DNA from: Mycobacterium sp.
GTDB taxonomy: Bacteria; Actinomycetota; Actinomycetes; Mycobacteriales; Mycobacteriaceae
Length of the DNA: 64,000 bases
Direction: 5' to 3'
Assembly: GCF_029961025.1 (NCBI RefSeq)
Contig: NZ_JASBVP010000003.1
Coordinates: 224,248 to 288,247 of the forward strand
Both the position numbers and the translations under genes were made by a program. Each line of letters opens with the position of its first letter. Position 1 is the first letter of the stretch. This document shows positions 47,077 to 54,366 of the stretch, piece after piece. The notes beneath the pieces are model-generated. The model was given only the letters and a program-made list of their open reading frames with translations. It did not search any database and was not told the origin of the DNA.

Positions 47077-48093
47077 CTACCGGCGGCTCATCCGCAGCGT
47101 CCCCGCGGTGTTGAGCACCCGCTCGGCGGTGATCTTCTCCTGCTTTCGGGCCTGGCGCTCGAGGTAGCGCTGTTTGGACGCCTCGAACTTCTCGCACTCT
47201 TTCTCCAGCTCGTCCATGAGCAGCGCGAGATCGTCGCGCATCCAGGCCGCTTCGCCGGTGAAATCGTCCCGTTCGAAGATGCGCCATTTCTTCAGCACCG
47301 GCTTGACCACATCCTCGAGGTGGATGCGCACGTCATACACGCCCCCGACGGCGATGATGACGGCCTTGCGCCGAAACTCGGGCACTAAAAATCCCGGCAT
47401 CTTGAAGTGGCGCAACACCCGGTGCAGCGACCACATCGCCACATTGGGGGCAATGTCGAACGCGGCCTCGCTGACGTCGCGGTAGAAGATCATGTGCAGG
47501 TTTTCGTCGGCTGAGATCCTGGCCAGCAGGCGGTCGGCGACGGTCTCGTTGCACGCCCTGCCGGTGTTGCGGTGCGAGACCCGGGTGGCCAACTCCTGAA
47601 ACGTGACGTAGATGATCGAGTCGGTGAGCCGCTCGGCGAAGTACTCGCCCTGGTGGTTCTGGCCGGGGCTGAAGCCCCTGTTGACCACTTCGATTCGTAA
47701 TTTCTCCAGTTCGACGGGGTCGACGGCGCGGGTCACCACCAGGTAGTCGCGCAGCGCGATCCCGTGGCGATTCTCCTCGGCGGTCCAGCGGTTGACCCAT
47801 TGCCCCCAGGGGCCGTCCATGCCGAAGTTCATCGCGATCTCGCGGTGGTAGGACGGCAGATTGTCCTCGGTGACCAGGTTCTGCACCATCGCCACCTGCG
47901 CGACGTCGGAGAGCCTGGACTGCCCGGGCTCCCAGTCTTGCCCGCCGAGCGCGGAGAAGTTTTTGCCGTCCGACCAGGGGATGTAGTCGTGCGGGTTCCA
48001 GTCCTTGTGCATCGACAGATGCCGGTTCAAGTTCTGTTCGACGACCGGCTCAAGCTCGTGCAATAGCTGCAGGTCGGTCAGCTCGGACGGCAT
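47077..48093 (-). CDS. desA1: Acyl-[ACP] desaturase DesA1
   Basis: 338-residue diiron desaturase acting on acyl-ACP for mycolic acid synthesis (Rv0824c). The diiron ligands lie in TAEENRHG (ExxH) and ADENLHMIF (ExxH), the soluble-desaturase pattern. GGAGG stands before ATG 48093, where homology starts (MPSELTDLQLLHELEP); the longer open frame is not conserved. A strong promoter precedes it, and a TetR gene lies upstream on the same strand. Confidence 0.95.
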   Translation of the reverse strand: MPSELTDLQLLHELEPVVEQNLNRHLSMHKDWNPHDYIPWSDGKNFSALGGQDWEPGQSRLSDVAQVAMVQNLVTEDNLPSYHREIAMNFGMDGPWGQWVNRWTAEENRHGIALRDYLVVTRAVDPVELEKLRIEVVNRGFSPGQNHQGEYFAERLTDSIIYVTFQELATRVSHRNTGRACNETVADRLLARISADENLHMIFYRDVSEAAFDIAPNVAMWSLHRVLRHFKMPGFLVPEFRRKAVIIAVGGVYDVRIHLEDVVKPVLKKWRIFERDDFTGEAAWMRDDLALLMDELEKECEKFEASKQRYLERQARKQEKITAERVLNTAGTLRMSRR

Positions 48094-48105
48094 GGCCCCT
48101 CCGGT

Positions 48106-48159
48106 TATCTGTGTCTGCTGGTAGCGGTCAATATATCTGTGTATCCCGGTAGCATTCAA
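48106..48159 (-). promoter_or_regulatory. desA1 promoter with paired TATCTGTGT repeats
   Basis: Minus strand: -35 TTGAAT (48159-48154), 18-base spacer, -10 TATATT (48135-48130). The direct repeat TATCTGTGT occurs (plus-strand reading) at 48106-48114 and 48134-48142, one copy in the spacer and one downstream of the start site. This is a plausible repressor site; DesA1 is known to be repressed by a TetR protein (MadR), but I cannot match its operator from memory. Confidence 0.55.
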
Positions 48160-48237
48160 GTTCATCGTCGGTGGGTCATGCCCCGTGGCCTCGCTCGGCG
48201 GCGGGCCCCAGCGGTCGGGCACCGCCGAACACGGCTG

Positions 48238-48855
48238 TCAGCGCCGGTCAGCGTCTTCGGCGGAGCCGGCGCGGCCGAGCAGCATCTCGACGCAGTAGTC
48301 GATGAACTGGCTGCGGGTGGCGGCCAGCCGCCCGTTCAGATACGCGGTGAACAGGGCGGTCAGCCCGCCGATCAAGCCGGTGGCAACCATGCTCTGCCGC
48401 ACCGGGTCGCTGATTCGGGTGAGCCTGCGCTGCAGCAATTCGATGAAGCTGGGCATCCATTCGGCGCCCGAGCGGGCCAGCACCGGCTCCACCTCCGGTG
48501 CCAGCAGCAGCACCCGCCCCCGGATTGGATCGTCGACCATCAAGGTGACGAATTGTTCCACGGCCTCGCGAGCAGTGTTCGCCGACTCCAACGCCGCCAT
48601 CGCCCGGGTACACACGTCGTCGTATACCGCGCGCACGAATTCGTCGCGGTCGGCGAAGCTTTCGTAAAAGTAGCGCTCGGTCAGCCCGGCCGCGCGACAG
48701 ACGCCGCGGACGGTCAGCGCCGGGCCGTTCGTGTCGCCCAGCAGTTGCACCCCGGCGGCGATGAGCCTCTCCCGGCGCAGTGCCTGACGATCGTGCAGCG
48801 GGACACCGGACCATCGGCCCCGTCGTTGACCGGAAGGCACATCACTCCTCAGCAA
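48238..48855 (-). CDS. TetR-family regulator, Rv0825c position
   Basis: 205-residue regulator with the helix-turn-helix at about residues 28-72 (RERLIAAGVQLLGDTNGPALTVRGVCRAAGLTERYFYESF). The ligand domain is helical. It lies directly upstream of desA1 on the same strand, with an 18-bp tandem repeat 65-100 bases ahead of its own start that may be its operator. Ligand unknown; a lipid link is only suggested by the neighbour. Start by homology could also be the internal codon near LHDRQALRRE. Confidence 0.82.
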   Translation of the reverse strand: MLRSDVPSGQRRGRWSGVPLHDRQALRRERLIAAGVQLLGDTNGPALTVRGVCRAAGLTERYFYESFADRDEFVRAVYDDVCTRAMAALESANTAREAVEQFVTLMVDDPIRGRVLLLAPEVEPVLARSGAEWMPSFIELLQRRLTRISDPVRQSMVATGLIGGLTALFTAYLNGRLAATRSQFIDYCVEMLLGRAGSAEDADRR

Positions 48856-48919
48856 CTCCTAGGGCATTGCGACAACGCCCGTAGTCAGCCGCGCCGGCGC
48901 CTTGACGGCAAACCTCCCC

Positions 48920-48955
48920 AGTGACTCGACGTACGTCAGTGACTCAACATACGTC
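48920..48955. promoter_or_regulatory. 18-bp tandem repeat, candidate TetR operator
   Basis: AGTGACTCGACGTACGTC (48920-48937) is followed at once by AGTGACTCAACATACGTC (48938-48955); only two bases differ. The first copy contains the perfect palindrome GACGTACGTC (48928-48937). It lies 65-100 bases upstream of the TetR gene. Confidence 0.5.
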
Positions 48956-48990
48956 GCAGGCATGCTCGCCGGCCAGCGCGGGTACCTCCT

Positions 48991-49004
48991 GCCCGGCGCC
49001 GGGC
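48991..49004. terminator. GC palindrome after the His-rich gene
   Basis: GCCCGGCGCCGGGC is a perfect 14-bp palindrome within a GC-rich stretch that repeats CCGGGCCC three times (48998-49052). It lies 60-80 bases after the His-rich gene's stop and may terminate it. Confidence 0.35.
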
Positions 49005-49066
49005 CCGAGACGTGCGGGCACCGGGCCCGCCCGCCGGAGCGCCGGGCCCGGTGCGACGGCGCGGGA

Positions 49067-49270
49067 TTACCCGTGGGCGTGGTTGTGGGGTTCCTCTAAG
49101 CCCGACTGGTGCACGTGGGTGTGGGCGTGCTGGGTCCCGTCATCGTGGGTGTGCGAGTGCTCGTGCTCGACATGGTCGTGCTCATGGGCGGTATGGGCAT
49201 GGATGTGGGAGACGGCCCCGTGCTGATGGTCGTGGGAGTGCGGCGCGTCGTGGGTGTGCGGTGTGGTCAT
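49067..49270 (-). CDS. Histidine-rich small metal-binding protein
   Basis: 67 residues, 23 of them His, mostly as HxH pairs (PHTHDAPHSHDHQHG; HEHDHVEHEHSHTH), with Asp/Glu interspersed and no Cys. No signal peptide, so cytoplasmic. Such sequences bind Ni, Co or Zn for storage or as chaperones; no defined family recognised. ATG 49270 is chosen because GAGAGG is six bases upstream; the ATG at 49276 would abut it. It lies 132 bases downstream of the Ni/Co sensor KmtR on the same strand, so co-regulation by nickel/cobalt is likely. This codon-biased His repeat is not a shadow: no other frame here has homology. Confidence 0.78.
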   Translation of the reverse strand: MTTPHTHDAPHSHDHQHGAVSHIHAHTAHEHDHVEHEHSHTHDDGTQHAHTHVHQSGLEEPHNHAHG

Positions 49271-49402
49271 GGTCATCCTCTCTCGGTGTTTTCCCTATCT
49301 GGTTACCTGACTACTGTCGGGCGATCTGACGATGTGGTGGGTGGTGGCCGGCCGCCCGAGGTCGCGGCCGGTCGGCGCGACATTGGGTCGCGTCCACCGC
49401 CA

Positions 49403-49813
49403 TCACCGGCTTTCCGTGGCGGCGCCGCGGCCTTGCGGGGCGACCGCGTGCAGGCCGGTATCGGGGCCGGACGCGGACCGATGGTGCCGTGGAACCCCGG
49501 GACTGGCGTGCTCGGCGTTGAAGACGGCGTCGACGACCAGTTGGCGCACGTGGTCGTTTTCCAGGCTGTAGAAGATCGTGGTTCCCTCTCGGCGGGGGCG
49601 CACCAGGCGAGCCATCCGGAGCTTGGCGAGGTGCTGCGAGACCGACGGCGCGGGCTTGCCGACGTGTTCGGCGAGTTCGTTGACCGACATTTCCCGGTCG
49701 GTCAGCGACCACAGCACCTGCACGCGGGTCGCGTCGGCCAGCATCCGGAAGACCTCGACGACCAGGCCCACCTGATCATCGGGTAGCTTGCTTTCTTTAA
49801 TATCTGCGTGCAT
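49403..49813 (-). CDS. kmtR: Ni/Co-sensing ArsR-SmtB repressor KmtR, Rv0827c type
   Basis: 136-residue winged-helix repressor. DNA-recognition segment MSVNELAEHVGKPAPSVSQHLAKLRMARLV is nearly as in M. tuberculosis KmtR. The residues that bind Ni/Co there are kept: His in NDHVRQLV, Glu-His in FNAEHASP and the His pair in PRHHR. KmtR represses itself and a cation-diffusion exporter. ATG 49813 is six bases from the -10 TATTAT. The C-terminal tail is different from the tuberculosis protein. Confidence 0.92.
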   Translation of the reverse strand: MHADIKESKLPDDQVGLVVEVFRMLADATRVQVLWSLTDREMSVNELAEHVGKPAPSVSQHLAKLRMARLVRPRREGTTIFYSLENDHVRQLVVDAVFNAEHASPGVPRHHRSASGPDTGLHAVAPQGRGAATESR

Positions 49814-49825
49814 ACGAAGATAATA
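49801..49825 (-). promoter_or_regulatory. kmtR leaderless promoter and imperfect palindrome
   Basis: On the minus strand -10 TATTAT (49825-49820) is six bases before ATG 49813. The same place carries TATCTGCG (49801-49808) and CGAAGATA (49815-49822), complementary at 7 of 8 positions around a 6-base spacer. A repressor bound here would cover the -10 and the start codon, as expected for autorepression. Confidence 0.5.
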
Positions 49826-49918
49826 GCGTAGTGGGGGTTTCCGATGTCAAGTACCGAGGGCGACCGCTACCGGGAGTGGTTGGCCGGGTTGCGATGCCCC
49901 GGGCGGTCTCGAACCGGG

Positions 49919-51043
49919 TCAGTGCAGCCGCGGCAGCACCTTCGTGCGATAGAACTCGATCGCGATTTTCGGATCTCGCTGGGCAAAGTGCATGAAGGGT
50001 GTCGCGCCGGCGTCGAGAACGCCCTGCACCGCGGCGATGTGGGTGTTCGGATCGGTGCCCGTCGTCCAGCCGGCTATCACCTTGTCCAGGGGGTTGGCCT
50101 GCGCGGCCTGCTGGATGGCTACCGGGTTGGGCTGGTCGACGGCGCCGGCGGTGAACCGCCAAAGCTCCGCCCCGTAACGGATCTCGTCGCGGTCGCCGAC
50201 GACGGCGAACACCTCGGCTCGCTTACCCAGGGTGGCGGGATCACGCCCGGACTCCTGGGCGCCCCGGTTGAACGCGGCCACGAGCTTCGGGTTTTTGATA
50301 TCGGGAGCCTCGCTGATCCAGCCATCGCCGTAGCGTCCGGCCAGGTGCGCGCTTTTCGGGCCGCTCGCGGCCACGAAGATCGGCGGCGGTGCCGCCGGCA
50401 GGTCATAGAGTTTCAGCTGGTCGGTCTGAAAATAGCGGCCCTGAAACGACGTTCGCTGACCACTCCACAGCTGACGGATGAGCTGGATGGCCTCGACCAA
50501 GCGGTCGTGTCGCTCTTGATAGGACCCGAACTGGTTGGTGGCGGCCTGCTCGTTGAGCCGTTCGCCGGTTCCGACGCCGAGGAAGACGCGCCCGGGGTAG
50601 AGGACCGCGAGCGAGGCGAACGCTTGGGCGACGGTTGTGGGGTGGTAGCGGTAGCTGGGGCAAGTCACGCCGGTGCCGAAGGTCACATGGCTGGTTTGCT
50701 GGCCCACCAGCGCCAGGGTGATCCAGGGAAACATCGAGTGGCCCTCGTTGTCCTGCCACGGCTGGATATGGTCGCTGGCCCACAGGTAGCGGAACCCGGC
50801 CTGTTCGGCGGCCCGGGCCTGCTCGACCAGTTGGAGCGTGGGGAATTGTTCATGGGACAGCACAAACCCCACACCCGGGCCCGACGGCGGCGGCGGACCG
50901 GCGGGGGCCGCCGGTTTGGTGGCGGGTTTTGCAGCGCAGCCAGCGGCCGCCACGGCGACGACGCCGGTGGCGCCCACCACGCCGCACCCCGCCGTGAGCC
51001 TTCCGAAGGCGCGCCGTGACACGCGCCGTGACATAGGTCTCAT
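49919..51043 (-). CDS. F420-dependent hydroxymycolate dehydrogenase-like lipoprotein (Rv0132c type)
   Basis: 374-residue luciferase-like F420 oxidoreductase with a twin-arginine lipoprotein signal: SRRVSRRAFGRLTAG followed by a lipobox-like AAAGCAAK. The barrel shows GFVLSHEQFPTLQLVEQA, YLWASDHIQPWQDNEGHSMFPW and GVGTGERLNE, close to the hydroxymycolic acid dehydrogenase fHMAD/Fgd2. It would oxidise hydroxymycolates to ketomycolates in the envelope. ATG 51043 (or 51034); the longer open frame overlaps the tRNA-Lys gene and is not coding. Confidence 0.87.
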   Translation of the reverse strand: MRPMSRRVSRRAFGRLTAGCGVVGATGVVAVAAAGCAAKPATKPAAPAGPPPPSGPGVGFVLSHEQFPTLQLVEQARAAEQAGFRYLWASDHIQPWQDNEGHSMFPWITLALVGQQTSHVTFGTGVTCPSYRYHPTTVAQAFASLAVLYPGRVFLGVGTGERLNEQAATNQFGSYQERHDRLVEAIQLIRQLWSGQRTSFQGRYFQTDQLKLYDLPAAPPPIFVAASGPKSAHLAGRYGDGWISEAPDIKNPKLVAAFNRGAQESGRDPATLGKRAEVFAVVGDRDEIRYGAELWRFTAGAVDQPNPVAIQQAAQANPLDKVIAGWTTGTDPNTHIAAVQGVLDAGATPFMHFAQRDPKIAIEFYRTKVLPRLH

Positions 51044-51166
51044 GGGCCTGGCATACCCACCAGCCGACCCGACGTCAACATCGCGACGGGCGACCATCCG
51101 TCGATCGATGCGGCCAGCCGCGCTGCGGCGCGTTGACCAGGGCGAACGCGGCGTCGGATGCCACGG

Positions 51167-51239
51167 TGCCCCCACCAGGACTCGAACCTGGGACCTGCGG
51201 ATTAAAAGTCCGTAGCTCTACCAACTGAGCTATAGGGGC
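51167..51239 (-). tRNA. tRNA-Lys (TTT)
   Basis: Minus-strand cloverleaf: acceptor GCCCCTA pairing with TGGGGGC, D-arm AGCTCAGTTGGTAGAGCT, anticodon loop CTTTTAA, T-loop GTTCGAGTC. Discriminator A; CCA not encoded. Confidence 0.95.
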
Positions 51240-51361
51240 CGCGAACGTCAGGATACTGCCGTCGTGGTGGAGTTCGTTTGAGAGTTAGCCCGGCGGTGGC
51301 CTAAGCTGGCTTGGCTCCCAACGTAACCATGTGGCGAGTACCCCGGAGAGATTCGGTTCTG

Positions 51362-51435
51362 GCCCCCTTCGTCTAGACGGCCTAGGACGCCGCCCTTTCA
51401 AGGCGGTAACGCGGGTTCGAATCCCGTAGGGGGTA
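51362..51435 (+). tRNA. tRNA-Glu (TTC)
   Basis: Anticodon stem CCGCC/GGCGG around loop CTTTCAA (anticodon TTC), T-arm GCGGGTTCGAATCCCGT, acceptor GCCCCCT with AGGGGGT (terminal G-U). CCA not encoded. Confidence 0.95.
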
Positions 51436-51471
51436 CCGTGACGCGGTGACGCGGAGCGAACATTGTGACAA

Positions 51472-51545
51472 GGCCCTGTGGCGCAGTCGGTTAGCGCGCC
51501 GCCCTGTCAAGGCGGAGGTCGCGGGTTCAAGTCCCGTCAGGGTCG
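51472..51545 (+). tRNA. tRNA-Asp (GTC)
   Basis: Acceptor GGCCCTG/CAGGGTC, anticodon stem CCGCC/GGCGG with loop CTGTCAA (anticodon GTC), T-arm GCGGGTTCAAGTCCCGT, discriminator G. CCA not encoded. Confidence 0.95.
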
Positions 51546-51574
51546 CTGCGGCGGCGAGACACACGCTGTCTTCC

Positions 51575-51648
51575 GGCCAGGTAGCTCAGTCGGGATGAGC
51601 GTCCGCCTGAAAAGCGGAAGGTCGGCGGTTCGATCCCGCCCCTGGCCA
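51575..51648 (+). tRNA. tRNA-Phe (GAA)
   Basis: Acceptor GGCCAGG/CCTGGCC, anticodon loop CTGAAAA (anticodon GAA), T-arm GGCGGTTCGATCCCGCC, discriminator A. Last of the cluster; synteny with M. tuberculosis ends just after it. Confidence 0.95.
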
Positions 51649-51762
51649 CCGGGGTTGACCTGCATAGACACGGGTGCGGCACCCTAGGGTTGGTTGGTCT
51701 TGTCCGGTCTCGGGGGTGCGCTGGCTCGGTACCGCACAGGGACGCCTTGAGCAGGTCGCAGC

Positions 51763-52179
51763 GTGGATCGGGTGCCCATGCTGCCGCGGGGTGAGCACGA
51801 CGATCTTGCCGTCGCCGTCTGGTGGACGTTGAGCCGCGGTGTTGTCTTGCGCGAGTCGGCATTGGCGCTTCATAGGCTCGCTGACGTCCACCCTTCGCGC
51901 ATTCATCTCACGGTCCCACTGGAATCCGGCGGCGACACGGCGGTCCCGTCATCCTGGCAAATGGCCACACGCGACGTTGTTCGGCTAAGTGGCTATACCG
52001 AAGCTGTGCGATCTGCGGCGCGAAGGGTCGCGGCACACGGTTGCCCCGGGGGCCGAGCATCGTTGGCTGATGCCACCCTCGAGCTCACAACTGATCCCGA
52101 CAACCTTCACTCGGCCCATGATGCACTGTTGAAATTTGCAGGTGCGGACCTGGTCACATGGGCCGATGACCAACGATAG
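51763..52179 (+). CDS. Hypothetical protein
   Basis: 138-residue open frame (GTG 51763, or ATG 51778 MLPRGEHDDLAVAVWWTLSR). No family recognised. Composition is that of a soluble protein with helices, and it has more Asp/Ser/Thr than the Arg/Pro/Ala-rich shadow frames, which favours real coding. No ribosome binding site is obvious. It is the first gene after the tRNA cluster and lies next to decayed genes, so it could also be an accessory relic. Confidence 0.5.
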   Translation: MDRVPMLPRGEHDDLAVAVWWTLSRGVVLRESALALHRLADVHPSRIHLTVPLESGGDTAVPSSWQMATRDVVRLSGYTEAVRSAARRVAAHGCPGGRASLADATLELTTDPDNLHSAHDALLKFAGADLVTWADDQR

Positions 52180-53121
52180 CCGCTCTTACAACGCATCTGC
52201 GACTTGTGCGCGATGCACACTGATCCATCGATCTGGCGAGCCCAGAACTGCCGGATGGCCGAGAACCTGCGGTAAACGATAAAGCCACAGTAATATACTG
52301 ATCCGCAACGGCTTTCGCGGGAGAGAAAAGTTGTTCATCGCGGATCGGCATATCGGCGAGGCTCGCTGACCACCTGCCGGTTTTGACCCTGTTCGCGTGT
52401 TGTTGACGAAGTTCTTGGCGGGGGCGTGTAGCGATATGCGTCAGGAATATCCGAAAGACGCTGGGGGAGATCGTCTTCCAGCGGATGGCCACACCAAAGA
52501 ATAGTGTCTGGTTCGCCTGGTTTGCGGAAGAAGGATCGTGCATCGTAGTAACGCGCCGCAGGATGACATGGTTGCCGTCGAGGTCGGTGGCCTCGGCGAT
52601 CACGTCATTGACCGGGTATGGCGGGGTACTTGGCGGCGGCGCGTCTTTTACTGTCCTGTTGTCGAGGGGTTGGGCGCCCCCGGATTCCTCGAAGGTGAGC
52701 GTGCCCCAGCCCGCGCTGACGGTTTTGAGTTCGCCGGTGATGTGCTGGTCGTGGGCGACCACGCTGTAGTCCTCGCCGACCCGAAAGCCGTCGTGCTCGG
52801 CGTCGTCGACCGCGTCGAGAGCGAGGCGCCGCGCGTGCTGCAAGGTATCTTGACCCCGGCGGGCAATGGGGCCGCCTCGGGCAAGCTCCACACCAAGGGC
52901 CGCGACCTCACCACATCCATCTCGGCTTGGGTGATCGCCGCCTCGGCGGCCTGGCCTTCCCATTGCACGCCGCCGGGTGCGCGCACGTCACGCGCCAACG
53001 CCTCCAAGGCGCTCTCGGCTTCACCTGAGACACGGTCACACCAGTCGGCAAAATTCCCGAGGTGATCAAATGTCGACGCCTTCAGCTGCGACAGCGTGGG
53101 CCAGCCCGGCGCACCGGCCAT
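52154..53121 (-). pseudogene. Frameshifted WXG100/ESX-type protein
   Basis: ATG 53121 opens MAGAPGWPTLSQLKASTFDHL and QWEGQAAEAAITQAEMDVV, a pattern of mycobacterial WXG-like proteins (WPTLSQI...HL, then W-x-G). The frame then loses homology; in the next minus-strand frame EVAALGVELARGGPIARRGQ, then ALDAVDDAEHDGFRVGEDYSV, continues as the same family. The break is near 52905-52930 and fits a single-base indel. The distal part up to about TRPRQ also looks native; the last ~70 residues to 52154 look like noise. A coding role is therefore lost or split. Confidence 0.6.
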
Positions 53122-53278
53122 CAGGGCACCAGCCCGCGAAACCGCTGCGCCCCGTCCTCGTCCAAGGGGTGTAGGCGCCGGCCGCGGTCGGCTCGCCGCT
53201 GATCTTCTCGCATTGGCCGCCCAGCTGGTGCAGCCCGCTGGCCAGCACCTTCCCTGGCGACCCGGGTGACAGACACAC
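53066..53278 (-). pseudogene. Degenerate small partner of the WXG-type gene
   Basis: A 70-codon frame with VLASGLHQLGGQCEKISGE resembles the small helical proteins normally encoded just upstream of this WXG family (LRxLAxQCExLAGEL). After about residue 35 the sequence becomes Trp/Gly/Arg-rich and overlaps the start of the larger gene, as expected for a shifted or truncated relic. Weak assignment. Confidence 0.3.
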
Positions 53279-53584
53279 CAGGGATCGTCACAGCGCCGAT
53301 TCCCTCGACCAGCCACTAAACCCGGGGGCCGCACCGTGTGGCGGACGACCCGGCGCGGCGATCGAGGAGGGTGCTGAGCCCTGGGGCCGCGCATGACCAG
53401 CAGCACCCGATGTCGGGGGGTACGGACGCGCCGGCACGCAGGACGACCCGATCCTGAGGGCCGCTCCCCGCGCTACCAAGTGGGTGACGTGGGAGAGTTC
53501 CTCGAGGCTTGCGGCCTCGCGAATTTCGGGAAGAAATCCCGACGCGCCGCTTGAGCCGGCCCGAGCGGCGGAGAGAATACCAAG

Positions 53585-54268
53585 GTGCGGATTTTTCCGG
53601 CCCTGCCGGTCGCCCTCGTCATCGTGACGGCGGGGACCGGGCAGTTTGCCCCCGCCCATGCCGACGTGCCTGCGGTGAGCGCGCCGGCGCAGGCGGCGGG
53701 CTTCCTCGACGTTCGAAGCGTCGTTCCGGACGCGATCATCGCCCTGCGCTACGCGACACCGGACAACTTCACCGGAACGCAGCTGTATCCCGCCGACGCG
53801 CGCTGCCTGGTGCATGAATCCCTGGCGCCGGGGCTGGCGGCCGCCGCTGCGGTCGTTCGCCGGCAGGCAGCCGTGCTGGTCTTTTGGGACTGCTATCGAC
53901 CGCACGACGTTCAGGTCCGGATGTTTCAGGCCGTGCCCAATCCCGCCTGGGTGGCGCGGCCGGGCCCGTTTGCGCGCAGCCACGAGGCCGGCCGCTCGGT
54001 CGACGTGACGATGGCGCGCGCCCCGTGCCCGAGTGAGCAGGCGAGCACCCGCTGTCTGCTCGATATGGGAACCGACTTCGACGACTTTTCGCCGCGAGCT
54101 CTGGCCTTCGCCACCGACGGGGTCAGCGCGGGCGCCCAGGCAAACCGGCGCCGGTTACGCGAAGCCATGGGTGCCGGTGGGTTAACCGGGTACTCCGGGG
54201 AGTGGTGGCATTTCGATGGGCCCGGCGCTGCCGTCGAACGCCCGATTCTCGACGTCCCCGTCGACTAA
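53585..54268 (+). CDS. Secreted D-Ala-D-Ala dipeptidase (VanX/DdpX, M15D)
   Basis: 227-residue zinc dipeptidase. A signal peptide (MRIFPALPVALVIVTAGTG ... AHA) leads to the M15D domain. Catalytic elements: SHEAGRSVDV (Zn His and Asp), and GEWWHF with the general-base Glu and second Zn His. FWDCYRPHDVQVRMF carries the conserved Arg. It cleaves the D-Ala-D-Ala dipeptide, recycling cell-wall D-Ala; a free-standing VanX homologue does not itself indicate vancomycin resistance, and no VanH/VanA is present. GTG 53585. Confidence 0.9.
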   Translation: MRIFPALPVALVIVTAGTGQFAPAHADVPAVSAPAQAAGFLDVRSVVPDAIIALRYATPDNFTGTQLYPADARCLVHESLAPGLAAAAAVVRRQAAVLVFWDCYRPHDVQVRMFQAVPNPAWVARPGPFARSHEAGRSVDVTMARAPCPSEQASTRCLLDMGTDFDDFSPRALAFATDGVSAGAQANRRRLREAMGAGGLTGYSGEWWHFDGPGAAVERPILDVPVD

Positions 54269-54366
54269 GTCCGCCGCAGCGGGGAGCCGGAAGGCACCGG
54301 CCACACACCGCCCCCGGGTGTCCGGGCCGCGCTCGCGATGCTTCGCCGGGGATTGCGCTGCCACGG

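Noticed and set aside
53585..54268. Vancomycin-resistance cluster
   Set aside because: Only a VanX-type peptidase with a signal peptide is present; no VanH, VanA or VanRS homologues nearby.
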